Assembly (NCBI GenBank): GCA_001179505.1
Contig: CDMY01000770.1
Location: 79,079-143,078 of the forward strand
DNA from: Vitrella brassicaformis
Lineage: Eukaryota > Sar > Vitrellaceae
Direction of reading: 5' to 3'
DNA: 64,000 nt
Below the pieces are notes generated by a model that ran no database searches, was not told the origin of the DNA, and saw nothing but the letters and a program-made list of their open reading frames with translations. This document shows positions 10,693 through 21,925 of this stretch, in pieces. Both the position numbers and the translations under genes were made by a program. How positions within the stretch are numbered: the stretch's first letter is position 1; each line of letters begins with the position of its first letter.

Positions 10693-13600
10693 ATGCCTTC
10701 ACCACCAGAGATGAGCGATGCCAAGGAGCTTGACCAGCTGCTGACCCCAGGTCCGTACGAGCAGCTGTACCACAGATGCGAAATCGACGCTCTCATCCGC
10801 AAGTGGACATCGCACGCTGGTCGGACTCCCGGCGACGGGCAGCGCACGCCGCCCTCGCCTTCGCAGCACCTCTATCTGCCGCCCACACCCGGCCCGGCCT
10901 CCGCCAACGCCAATGAGCCCGTCCGCACGACAACACACCGGTCCGTGCTGCCGATATCGGCTGTATTTCTTGCTGAAGAGCTGCTGCGGCAGGTGCTCCA
11001 GGGATACGAGGACGTGCCGTTTGATGAGGTTCGCAAGATGGCAGAGGAGCTCGGGGGATGTGGCGGCGCTGCCGAGGAGCCCGTGCGCCGCACTGCCAGG
11101 ATGGTCTTTGATGACAGCCTGGATGAGAGGGACCTGATGCCGCCGTCGCAGCATGACGACGACGTAGACCAGCCGCCGGGCGATGCGGTGGACCGACATG
11201 AAGAAGGTGGTGGGGATGTGGGAGATGAGGCCGATGAGCTGGGCGGCAGAGCTGAATCGCTAGAGAGTGTCGAACCTTCTTACTCTGACCATCCGGACCA
11301 TCCGGGAGTGGAGGCTGCGGCGGGTGGTGGGGCTCCAGCACGCCAGTCTGTATCGCCTCTCCCCCTCAGCCCCTCTCCCTCGCCCTCTCCCTGTCCCCCT
11401 TCCCCTGGCGCGCCTCTGGCCATCTCTGACGAGCCCTTTGTCCCCTTCACCCAGCTAGATTCCCCTGTTTACGGCTCGCCCTTCGGTGCGGGTGAAGCCG
11501 CTCTGCAGCAAGACGAGGTCCTCGATGGCTTCGACGTGGACGACTCGGACCAAATCGCATACGACGACGACCCCTACTCGACCGAGAGATTCCGCATCGT
11601 CGGCGAGTTAGAGGCAGAGGCAAGAGGGGACGAGATAGAGGAGGAGGAAGAGGAGGTGCATGAGCGATCCCAGGCGGCCAGTGGGTTTTCTGGCGTCTTC
11701 AACAACGCCGGTGTCCTTGACAGCGAACCGCTGGCCTTCATCTCGCCCACCCCCCCAAACCCTGACCGCAGCGGTGGCCCTCCGTCCTTCGGCGCCCCTG
11801 CAGTCCCCATCCCTCCCCTCACGCCACCCGAGAGCCAGCACCAGCAGGACGATGATTGCGATGAGCTCACAGAGGGAGAGGACAATGGCGACGATGACGG
11901 ACAGGAAGCCCCCCGGGAGCCAGCCGAGGACACGCCCAAGTTCGGCGGCTCGGCTGCCACGCCGCATTCACTCACGGATGTGTCAGACGGGGAGGCAGAG
12001 GGAGGGCCGCGGGAGCGCCCGCTCCTGTCCAAGTCGCGGCCTGTGTACCAGCCGCTGCGCATGGGGGCGAGGAAGTCGAGTGCGCCCCGTCGGAAGAACC
12101 TGGTGCAGGGGTTTGCGTGTCTGCGTGAGGGCAAGCCACGGAGGCGCCGTGAGGGGCTTATCGACACATGGAGGGATGGAGAAGGGGAGACGGAACACGG
12201 GGATGGGCGGAAGGGTCTTAGGAAGAAGCTGTTCGGGTGAGTCGATGGAGAGGCAGGATGAACAGACAGTATGAATGCCCTGTCTCTCTTTCCTCTGTTG
12301 TCTGCTGCAGTTATCAGGAGGTGGCCTTGGAGTGGATGATCCAACGTGAGGAGGCGGGGGTGACATACCCGTCGGGGCCCATCGACGAGTGCAGAGACTC
12401 GGCTCACTTCTACGCGCACAATATCCGGGGAGGTGTCCTCGCAGACGCGACAGGTGGGTGCATCGCGTCGCCGTCGTTCGTCCATGTGGAGTGTACACGC
12501 GTGTGCGTGTGTGTGTGTGTGTGTGTGTCAGGTCTTGGCAAGACGATAGTGACGATAGCATTGATCGAGCAATGCCAGCAGCCGGGGCCCACTCTCGTAA
12601 GCGCTCCACCAGACCATAATGGCCCGCAATCCGTTTCTTGTCGTCAGGTTGTGTGCCCATCCAACCTGGTTGACCAGTGGGTGTCTGAGGTCCGCAAGTT
12701 CGCCCCTCAGCTGACGGTGCGGTCGCTCAAAGGTCCGTGTTACGGCAAGGACGGAAGAAACCAGCGCGCAACGAGCAGTGTTGGCTTGGCATTGTCTGTG
12801 TTGTTATCATCAGGCCCCAAGAAGCTCCGTCCCGGTGTGACGCAGCTGCAGAGATATGACGTCATAGTGGCCTCCTACAATCAGATCATAGCCAAGGTGA
12901 GAGAATAGCAATGCCCGGCCATCCATCCCAACACACACACGTGCACATGTCTCCCGGCCGTCACCAGGATCACGACCCTCCCACCGACGTGCCACCCCTC
13001 AGCAAGACTCCACACCCAGAGTACTCAGCTGACGCGGACTCGGACGATGCCGACCGGCCCCATAAGCCACCACCGCCCGTCACGCCATCCCGCTGGACCA
13101 AGAAAAAGACCAACAAGGGCAAAGGCGGCATACCCATTCCTTGCTCCATCGCAGCCAGCCCCTCCCCTTTGACCCACTCGAGGAAGGTCAAGACCTTCCG
13201 CAGGCTGCGGCCGGCCAGTGCGGTCGACAGGCCACATGAGACCAAGAAGAAGGCCAAGGCCGTCCGCAAGAAGCCCTCGAGCGACAGCAGTGACGACATC
13301 GAGGAGTGCGGCAGCAGCGATGGTGACTCTGAGGGGGCGAGCGACGCGGGGGGCAAGGGGGCGGCGGGGAAGCGGCGGCCTTTCGCTGCCAAGCCCAAGG
13401 GCGGCAGGCGGGGTCCCCCCGGTGTGTCTGTGTTCCACCTGATGGAGTGGCTGCGGGTCGTGCTCGACGAGGCGCACCTCATCTCAAACGCCAGGTGGGT
13501 GACCAACACACCAGACCCGAGACACAGCACACGCCTCTCTCTCTCCCTCTCTCTCTCTCTCTCTCCCGTCCCTGCGCTCAGGAGCCAGCGTGCCAAGGCG

Positions 13601-15216
13601 GCGTGCAGCCTGCGGTCTCGCTACCGGTGGGCTCTCACAGCCACGCCCTTCATCGGCTGTGGGGACGGCTGCTGGTCCAGAGGCAAGAAGAAGCGCCCCA
13701 CGCTGCTGTCTGCGAGGAACGGCTCGACCGGCTCGCAGGTCTTTTGCCGCGTCAACAGGAGCGTCATGGCGTTTCTGGGGTTCCCGCAGCCGACCAAGGG
13801 GACCCCTCCGTGCAACGAGGCGGATATGTGGCAGATCGTCACTCTGAGACGTAGCAAGAAGGAAGTAGCCGAGTAAGGAGGGAATACACAACAAAATGGC
13901 GGCACACGGACAAGTCGGGCAGCCAGCTGCTTCTTATTGTGTCGTTCGTTCATGTGTGTCAGGTTGATGGATGATGAGGTGGCACTGCCCGACATGGCCT
14001 ACTCTGTGCAGCTGCTCGACTTCGCACACCCAGACGAGGCCCAGCTGTACTCCCACATCGAGGAGTGCGCCCTCGCCCGACACACGACACCGCAGCACCA
14101 ACACCAGCACAGCCCCACCAAAGACGGCACCCGCCTCAAACACAAGAAGCCACAGCCACCACAGCCACCCTACGTGACCCTCAACCCTCTCGAGTCGCTG
14201 CTGCGTCTGCGGCAGGCCTGTCTCCACCCATCCCTCGTCGACCAATGCAGAGAAGAAGACGAAAAGCCCCCACGGGTGATCCGCATCAGCACACTGGCCC
14301 TCAGGCGCATGCTCGAAGAGCAGAGGGGCCAGCGGAAGGCCTCCGGTGGTGTGGTAGAGACACAAGGGGCGGGGGAGAGGGTGGACGTCAAGAGTGAGGG
14401 GTTTGTGAGCAGCAAGGTGGGGGCGCTGGTGGGCGAGTTGGAGCGGGTGTGGGGGGAGGGGTCGGCGGTGGCCCGCGAGAAGGTGGTCGTCATGTCGCAC
14501 TTCGCCAGCTTTCTGAAGCTGCTAGAAAAGAACCTCAACAAGCATTTCGGGTGGGTGGGTGTGTCTGCGTGAGTGCGGGTGTCTCGCCTTGGTAGGTATA
14601 TCTGTTTTTGTGCGTTGTTTGTTGGGTGTCAGGTTGGGCGGTTGTGGCGTCTGTGTGCGTCTTGACGGCAGCGTCACCCCCATCGAGCGGCAGCTGAGGC
14701 TGCATCGACTCAAGAGAGACAGGTGACACAGACACGACCCCCATATATGACATGTACACATCTGCCTACCTGTGTGTGTGGGTGCAGTCACATATCGGTG
14801 TGTCTCCTATCGACGACGGCCAACCTGCAGGGCATCAACCTACAGGTCCACACGCACATTGCGAGACACACACACACACACGTCCATACACCAGGCATGT
14901 GTGTGTGGGTGTGATCTATGCATCATCAGGCTGCGGGTCGTCTGTATCTCTGTGAGCCATCCCTCGGTGCCGATCGGCTCCAGCAAGCCATCGGCCGACT
15001 CGTGCGCATCGGGCAGACACGGTGACCAAACAACCATCCCACCTGGAGGCCGTGTTGATATGTGTGTGTGTGTGTGTGTGGTGCAGGTCGGTGATTCCTG
15101 TAGTCGTGTTCGCCATGCGTGGCACTGTTGAAGAGCGCATGATGGATGAGGATCCCTTTGGCGAGCGGCAGGCGCAGACCGCCTCGGCAGCAGACAGCGA
15201 TGACGACTTTCGGTAG
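10693..15216 (+). CDS. SNF2-family DNA-dependent ATPase
   Basis: Twelve exons keep phase: 10693-12236, 12311-12453, 12532-12596, 12648-12732, 12814-12896, 12968-13494, 13582-13872, 13963-14550, 14633-14722, 14788-14845, 14930-15021 and 15087-15216 (1231 aa). An acidic, Ser/Pro-rich, probably disordered N-terminal half (to about residue 510) precedes the two RecA-like lobes. Walker A reads DATGLGKT (Lys566), the Walker B box is DEAH (807-810), and motif VI reads QAIGRLVRIGQTR (1177-1189). About 240 residues, including a basic Ser-rich insert, separate Walker A from DEAH. The family translocates on double-stranded DNA to remodel chromatin or DNA-bound proteins. RAD5/HLTF or SHPRH would be the nearest guesses, but I see no RING finger between the lobes, so the subfamily is open. 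An alternative start is Met at 10711. Confidence 0.85.
13534..13566. repeat. (CT)n microsatellite in intron
   Basis: CT-rich run just before the exon 7 acceptor of the SNF2 gene. Unlike most introns here, this one has a real polypyrimidine tract. Confidence 0.85.
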
Positions 15217-15344
15217 ATAGCTATAGCTAGTCGCCCGTGTGCAATGTGATCGTGATCGAGAGCTCTCGCGTACATGGACCATTCTTGTACATGAAAGTGC
15301 CCATTCCAACACACATCAAGTCACCGGAAAGTCACGAAACAACT

Positions 15345-15370
15345 GACAGACAGACAGACAGACAGACAGA
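15345..15370. repeat. (GACA)n tetranucleotide repeat
   Basis: About six units of CAGA/GACA in the 186-bp tail-to-tail spacer. Similar CTGT/ACAG runs recur through the window, often in introns. Confidence 0.85.
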
Positions 15371-15402
15371 GGGCACCAGGCCTGCCTACATTGTCCGTCC
15401 CA

Positions 15403-16324
15403 TCAGATAACGCGCGCTGCCGCAATTGCGAGCCAGAAGGCAGACATGAGAATCGCCGACAACACATGAATGCGGGCCCACTTCTGCCGCTGGCTGCCTT
15501 TCCGCGCATCCAGGTTCAATATGAATACGCAGCATCCAATCAGGGGCAGACCGAGCGTCGCCAGGAGCAGACACTGCACACACAGATCCATGCCGTATGC
15601 GAAAGAGACATATATACAGACAGTGAGGGAGACAGAGAAACATGTTCACCTGTATGCAGACGACTGAGCCTTCCTCGACCAGTGCCTCCGGGTGTTTGTC
15701 TCCCACTCTGGCCGCCACCGCCGGATACGGCAACTCCGACCCGTCGCTTTTCAGGAAGACCGACTCTTTTATCCCACCCGTATACAGCCGGAACATGTTG
15801 TTCCACCGGCCGCTCAGGGACGACCGCACCGGGTGGTTCCTCGCAGCTGTGGACGCGTTCTGAGGCCTGGCCTTGGTTTGGGGCTGGGTCTGCTTGTTCC
15901 CTCTGGCTGCCAGCTCTGGGATGATGTCCGTGGCGCTGATGCGCGGCGCCTCTGTCCTCTGTGAGGGGGCCGTCATGTTGGATGCTGATGGCTGGTTGCT
16001 GTCGTCACCGCTGAACCGGAGCGAGCGGGAGACGTCGCCGGCGTGTGCCTTCGGTTGGGCAGTGAGCCGCATGCTGCTCGATTCTGCCGTGGGGGTCATC
16101 TGCTCTGGTGACACTGTCTGCCCGTATCCATATCTCTCGTAGATGGACAGAAGAGACGACGGGTGTCGCGGAGGGGAGGGAATGACGAACGCGGCTGTGG
16201 CCGACACATTCTCGAGCTTTGGCTGGTGTGGCTCGTCAGGGCTCACTAGCATTTCATCCTCATCCCCGGATGCAGGGGGCACAACAATGCTCTGCGATGA
16301 AGACAGAGGCAGGTTGAACGCCAT
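15403..16324 (-). CDS. Two-transmembrane protein with disordered N terminus
   Basis: Two exons, 15650-16324 and 15403-15573, separated by a 76-nt intron, give 281 aa. Residues 1-165 are Ser/Pro/Thr/Gln-rich and probably disordered. A short ordered patch (WNNMFRLY, then a stretch including GIKESVFLKSDG) precedes two hydrophobic helices at about 226-246 (LLLATLGLPLIGCCVFI) and 259-281 (LSAILMSAFWLAIAAA). There is no signal peptide, so the C-terminal hairpin is the likely membrane anchor. No family recognised. The start is 86 bp from the divergent start of the next gene, which suggests a shared promoter. Confidence 0.65.
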
Positions 16325-16410
16325 CGGGGAATGGTCGCCCGTGGCCCCAAAGATGGTCTTCGGGGGGCGCCGGCGCGACCGGTGCCTCTTCCTCCCTCCC
16401 CTTCGCAGGC

Positions 16411-19400
16411 ATGAAGATCGTCGTGCTCGCGTGCCTCCTCTCCGTGGCGGCCTATGCCCAGGGCGACCCCATCACCTTCAGTGACGAAGAGCTGAGCCGT
16501 GCCGTGAGCAACACGAGACTCTTCCTTCGTGGCCTCAGAGAGGCCCTCCAAGTTAGTGAGCTCCGGCGGCTCGAGACGCCCCTGAGTGATTTGAGGTGGC
16601 TGAAGGCTCCTGGCTGTCCGCCCAACCGAGGGCAGCCCAACTGCTGCGACGCCTTCACGAGAATGGAGGAGCTCTTCGACGATCAGACAATGCCTGAAGG
16701 CTGTACCGATGCCTTTGAATTGAACTCGACAACCCTGGACGAGACAAAACTCGTCAACGTCTGCGGAACTGACGGCTGCGTGGATGAGCTGCAGGAGGCT
16801 ATCTACAACAAAACGAGAAAAAGAGGCGCGGGGTGCGCCTTCTATCGCTCCGTGCGTCGTCAGGTGGGCCGAAGAAAGAAGCAAGAGTTTCGATCTTATC
16901 CGTTGGCCCAATCGTTCAGTATGACGCCATATGCAAGAAGGATGCGAACGACAACTACTGCTGGCCCGACCTCGATTACCATATTGAGCTGATCACGCGC
17001 TCTCTGAAGGGGGAGGCTGTGATAAACGACACGAATCTCGACGACCTTTATGCCCGTGGTAAGTTCACCGGGCCGACATTTGTCTGCTGTATGATTGTCG
17101 CTGTTTTCACCCACAGGCAGCTGCTTCTACAGCAATCTCCGGTTTGTCAAGAAGCGCCTGACCGCCGAGTGGATAGCGAAAAACTGGCTGTCGAACATCC
17201 GAGCAATGAACTTCTTCCTGCCGCAGGTAGGTGGCATGATGTCATTCACGCATGGGGCTCGTTCGTGCTCACAACTTACTTCTTGGCCTGTCCATGTATA
17301 TCTGCATATGATGTGCGTCGCAGCTGGCTGTCAAGATTGGCACTACCTACTGTTGGCCCAAGGCCGTCGAGATCCTCGCCCGTGGACCGGAAGGGATGCA
17401 AGAGGTGAGTTGAGGATCTGGTGCTGCCATGGATATGTATGTGTATGCCAGCCACACGCACGCAGACGAACATGTGTACATGTCTCTCTATCTCTCTCTC
17501 TCTCTCCCTCTGTGTGTGTGTGTGTGTGTGTGTGTGTTCCTCTGGTGCAACCGCCATGCATTCATTCGAGCAGTGGTTAAAGAAGAAAGTGAATCAGATG
17601 TGGACTGAGCCCGAGGACTTCTGCAGCGAGGCATGCAACCCCTATATGCTGCGCATTGTTGCGACTTTCGGGTGGCTGGCGGTCAGCCCGACAGATATCG
17701 ACGACCTCGACGACCCGGACGATTTTGTGGGGGAGCCTTCTGGCGACAGCCTGTGGGAGACCCTCAGCCCTGAGGGCAGAAAGTTTGCTGGTGTGGCACG
17801 CACAACAAGGTTCACATGCATGAAGAACGTCAATGGTACCTACTGCGGTGAGCCAATGAATCGGTGGGACATGTCTCCCTTACAAATATAATATATATAA
17901 CTCACCTCGGCCTGTCCCTTTATCTGGATATCAGGGAAAGCGATCCGCGAAGGCGGCGACCTTGGCGCAGTAAGCACAGACACACATTTTAGTTAAGCAT
18001 ACCTGCCGATTCGTTCCTCCCTTGCAGGACGACGATGATGTCACGTTCCCCACTGAAGCCGCCAGTGAAGCCCCGGTTAGCACGACAGGTAAGGCCGCAA
18101 ATGACACACATATACACATGCGACACATCGCAATGTCCTCTAGGCGCAGCTCCTGTTGACGGCATGTCCTCTAGCACCGAGGACATCACTCAGGGAGAAA
18201 TCAGCACCAGCACCGAAGAGATCTTTCAAGGGGTCAAAAGCACCACGGAGGATGTCAGCAGCGAGTCACCAGACCCCGACGACGACATGTCATCGACTAC
18301 AGACTTCCCCTCGCCCTCTCCCTCGCCCTCCGGTGGTCGCCTGCTCGAGGCCCTCTACGATGAGTGGGCTGCTGATGACCCTGCCCTCCGCTCTCTCCTC
18401 AGGGTCGAAAGGGGAGAGCTCTGGGACTGGCTGCGGCGGGTGGCGAACGCCTCTGGTACAGGCGGACAACGAATGTAGAGAGGGAGAACGGGAGACGGTA
18501 GCTTGACATCACGTTGGTGTCTCCGTCTTGCAGAGTACTGCATGGACATCCGGCAGATGGTTGACGACTACGGCTGCTGCGGGGCTGCCTTCTTCGGTAA
18601 GTGCTACTAACCCCGCGGGGACACGTAGGCTGACACTCACATGCACGCTGACTGACGCAGAGTGGAAGGCCGACATGCTCCGCATCGGAGCCATCGACGG
18701 TGACGAGACACCCGCTGCACGGCGTCGGGAGGCAAGGTACATCAAGACTCAGCTCGCCGTCGCCCCAGCCATCTGCAACAGGCGCCTCGACAGGACATGC
18801 GCCGCGGGTCGAGCCCTCAAGTAAGGCACGGACACAACACGCAAAAAGACAACATCCGTTTACGCTGGTTGTACTGTGCAGACGGCTGAAGCGCCTGAAG
18901 GCAGTGGCAAAAATCGCGGGTTTCAATTGCGCTCAAGCGCGAGCAAAGCAGGAAAAATTCGACGACTTCATTTCCAAACTCGAAGAACAGCTGGTGACTA
19001 ACGGACGGACCATTGCGCCCGTTTCCACGCCTGTCTCTCTCTCTTCCTCTGTCCCCTTCTCTGTGTTCTCTGTGGGTGTACTTGTTCGTGCAGATGGCCC
19101 TAGGTTTGGCGGAGACGGACTCGGACATCAGCATCACTATCTGTGACTACAATCCTGACCACGAGCTGGTCAAACAGACAGACAGATACACATACACACA
19201 GATGGATGGATGAGCTGTGTTGGAATGTATGTGTACAGGTGGACCTGGGCACAGGAAAGAAGCCGCCTCCAACCACGGCCCCGCCGGCCGGCGGCGGGGT
19301 GCCTTTGTCCCCGCCCAACCGACTCCTCTCGGTATGTATGGAACATTCATGTCGGCAGTATTAGGGGGAGGGGGTGGAGGAGACACTGCATGAGAGCATC

Positions 19401-19878
19401 ATATGCAGGAAGGGACTGACATCGAGATATCCGTGGAGGGCAGCGACGATCTCGCCGACAACACCGAGGTCGCGATCCAGCAGCTCTACGAGTCAGGTCA
19501 GTAACAGGCACGGAGGCTGGCAGGCGGGCCCTCTCACCTACCGACCGAAATGGATATGTGGATGTGCAGGTGACTTGGCTGAGGCCATTGAGGCGGCCGC
19601 AGAAGGCAACGACATCTTCGATGGCGTCCCGGAACTCCTTCAGCTCGAAGCAGTAAGTACTCAACCAAAGCACCACTCACAGTCTTGGCGTGTCTCCCTG
19701 CGTGTCCACTTTTGCGCAGACTACCGAGACCGAAACACCCCCCGAGGCAGGGGAGGGCGGTGAGGAAAATGGCAATGGCAACGGCAATGGTGGCGACAAC
19801 GGTGCGGCCCTCATGACCGCCGCCCCGGTGCCCATGATTTCCGTTCTGTGCATCGCGGCTATGAGTGCGTGGATGTGA
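16411..19878 (+). CDS. Secreted modular Cys-rich protein with GPI-like tail
   Basis: The protein begins with a signal peptide (MKIVVLACLLSVAAYAQG) and ends in an acidic, Gly/Asn-rich stalk followed by a terminal hydrophobic stretch (APVPMISVLCIAAMSAW) before TGA 19876-19878, a layout typical of GPI-anchored proteins. Roughly a dozen exons lie between. Several short modules share a C-x-n-(N/T)(Y)YC(W/G)P-like core: CKKDANDNYCWP near 16935-16975, GTTYCWP near 17336-17356 and CMKNVNGTYCG near 17815-17848. Other Cys pairs include NCCDAF and DFCSEACNP. A Ser/Thr/Asp/Glu-rich linker occupies 18030-18320 and a Lys/Arg-rich helical part 18890-19000. Exon borders are approximate, and the first intron (near 16824-16879) is ambiguous. 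It is probably a cell-surface protein of a lineage-specific family; function unknown. Confidence 0.65.
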
Positions 19879-20567
19879 GCCGGAAGGCCGATAACAAGGA
19901 CATATAGTAGCGTGCGATATACTATATGTATATGACCTATACATAGTACATACATACATACGGAGGGCCGTCGATCATATGTATGTACATAATAGATAGG
20001 TATATAGATCTTGCTGTCTTCCTTGTTTGTTTCGTTGGTTGGTTGGTGTGGTCGTGCGCTGTTCTTTGGGTCTTAGCTGTCTGTCTTTTGGTCGGTTGGT
20101 TGATTCAGGCACCAGCACTGGTGGCTTTCTTCTCTGCTGTCTGGTGTCTGTTGCTCTCGCGGACAAGCATATTACGTACATATTCTATACACTGAACTGT
20201 ACGTATCCTGCACGCCAACGAATGGATGAAAGAAAGAATGAACGACAGCATCAAGTGTCTTCAGGGAAAGGGCGACAAAGAAGGCCATTTCTCGTGCTTC
20301 TTCTTGCAGCTGGTGTCGGTCGTTGCCAACGCGACAAAAAAGTACTGCTGCGAGTAGGTCCACTGCAGCAGGCCAATCGCGTCGCCCATGGAACGGCCGA
20401 CACCAGCGGCAGATCGATCAACGGAAACTCGTGTATCAGCCGACACACAGGTAGATAAAGGAAAGGGCAACCTGTCTTCCATCGCATGAAACCCGCCGCA
20501 TCAGACCAGACTGTACAAGCATCCACCCTCGCCACGCCCGCACAATAGAGGGAGTCGCACAGCCTCG
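19879..20567. other. Intergenic, AT-rich with small inverted repeats
   Basis: A tail-to-tail spacer whose left part (19895-20010) is locally AT-rich, unlike the rest of the window, with the inverted repeat ATGTATA/TATACAT near 19926-19945 and CATAC/GTATG runs. This may be 3' UTR or a transcription termination region. I see no coding gene. Confidence 0.45.
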
Positions 20568-21681
20568 CTAGTCGTCGCTCATGAGCATCGAAGGCCCCAC
20601 CAGAGTGCCCTCCAGGGCCTTCGCCCTGCTCTGCTCCTCAATCAAAGCATCGGGGAAGAAATACGAATACCTTATTGACAAACACACACACACACACACA
20701 CAGAGAGAGAGAGACAAGAGTGAAGCAGGTGAGCATGGAGATGGAGGGAACCCACCGTCTCTGTGAATGTGTGTGTGTGTGTATGTGTGGCGCCTTACTT
20801 GCACTCGTCTGGTTCTGGTGCTGGCCGATAGGCGAGGACCATGCCGCACTCCTTGCACACATACCTGGAGCCACGACAGGCGGACAGGTGCTCGTGCGAA
20901 TGATTGCCTATGTGTGCGTCGTGGGCGCTGTGTGACACACACCTGTATTGAGTCTCGACGCCCGTCCCCCGCATGATCAGGACCTTGTCGCCCTCGTTCA
21001 TGTAGCGCTTCACGAAGTACTCGGCCTCCTGCGCACATCCATCCAACATCGACCACGCCGTGCGGAATGTCTGCTGTCGCTCGGCTGCCGTGTTTGTGTG
21101 TTTACCTCGAGTGCCGCCGCTCCATCGGATGTGCGTGTCGGGAGGGAACTGAGGTCGGCGTCGGTCACCAGGGAATGCGTGCCGCAGACCTGCACACACC
21201 AGCTGAGTGGATGATGGACAGAGACTGGTGTCCTTAGTGTTCCCTACCTCGCAGTAATAAGTGCGCAGTTGCTTCTCTGTGCGCGTTATGTGGCTGTCCT
21301 CACTGGTGTAGTTCTGATATATACACACACACACACACACAGAGACAACAGACAGACATCAGCACACTCCGATGAGGCCGGCTGACAAGTGGCTTAGTGT
21401 GTGACTCACCAACAGCTGCATTTACAGAGAGGAACGAGCGAACGAAGCGATACAAACAACACACAGACAAGCAACGCACATTCCCCCATGCTGATGTTGT
21501 GATCTGTCTGTCTGTCTGTGCACCTTACCTTGACTCTCTGCAGGTGCCTTTGTTCGATGGTTTCCTCAGCTTCCTCCTTCTGCCGTCGCCGAATGGCAGC
21601 CAAACTCTGACCGCTGGCCGGCTTCTGAGGCGGAGGCATCGTGGGAGGCACCTCCATCTCCGGACGACTCAACAGCGCCAT
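20568..21681 (-). CDS. STEEP1 (CXorf56) family zinc-binding protein
   Basis: Seven exons keep phase: 21529-21681, 21410-21415, 21248-21313, 21106-21189, 20943-21028, 20799-20864 and 20568-20670 (187 aa). Two CxxC pairs, YYCEVCG and YVCKECG, frame a middle part with LSSLPTR and a VLIMRGTGVETQYR segment, matching the arrangement of animal STEEP1 and plant CXorf56 homologues. Animal STEEP1 helps STING leave the ER; no STING is visible here, so the ancestral role must be different or broader. The N-terminal 50 residues (Pro-rich, then an RRRQKEEAEE helix) are lineage-specific. The second exon is only 6 nt (CTGTTG), with clean AG and GTGAGT flanks; skipping it would keep frame and drop two Leu. 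Confidence 0.75.
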
Positions 21682-21773
21682 CACGCAGGCAACTTATCAG
21701 CAACGGACAGCACCACCGACACTCACTGAGCTAAGATGACGCTCCCAATCCTCGTCAGCAGCGGTTTCAGGTC

Positions 21774-21800
21774 TGCGAGCTTAGCTCAAAAAAGCTCGCA
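21774..21800. promoter_or_regulatory. Palindromic TGCGAGCTT ... AAGCTCGCA element
   Basis: A perfect 9-bp inverted repeat (21774-21782 and 21792-21800, 9-nt loop) in the 244-bp spacer between the divergent STEEP1-like and RPB3 genes. Each arm is the motif shared with other head-to-head spacers. It is a candidate bidirectional promoter element or a dimer binding site, from position and symmetry. Confidence 0.45.
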
Positions 21801-21925
21801 AGTCGGAGAAGGGTGAAGGCAGCAGTTCAGGAGCCGCGCGTGAATCTCCAGTGCTGGCTGATCCGTCTGTGTGCCAGTGCGACCATCGGCATTGACGCAT
21901 ACGCAACTCAACGATCAAGTCAACG

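Noticed and set aside
15341..15371. Tetranucleotide tandem repeat considered as a CRISPR-like or regulatory array
   Set aside because: A simple microsatellite of identical 4-bp units without spacers; the genome is eukaryotic.
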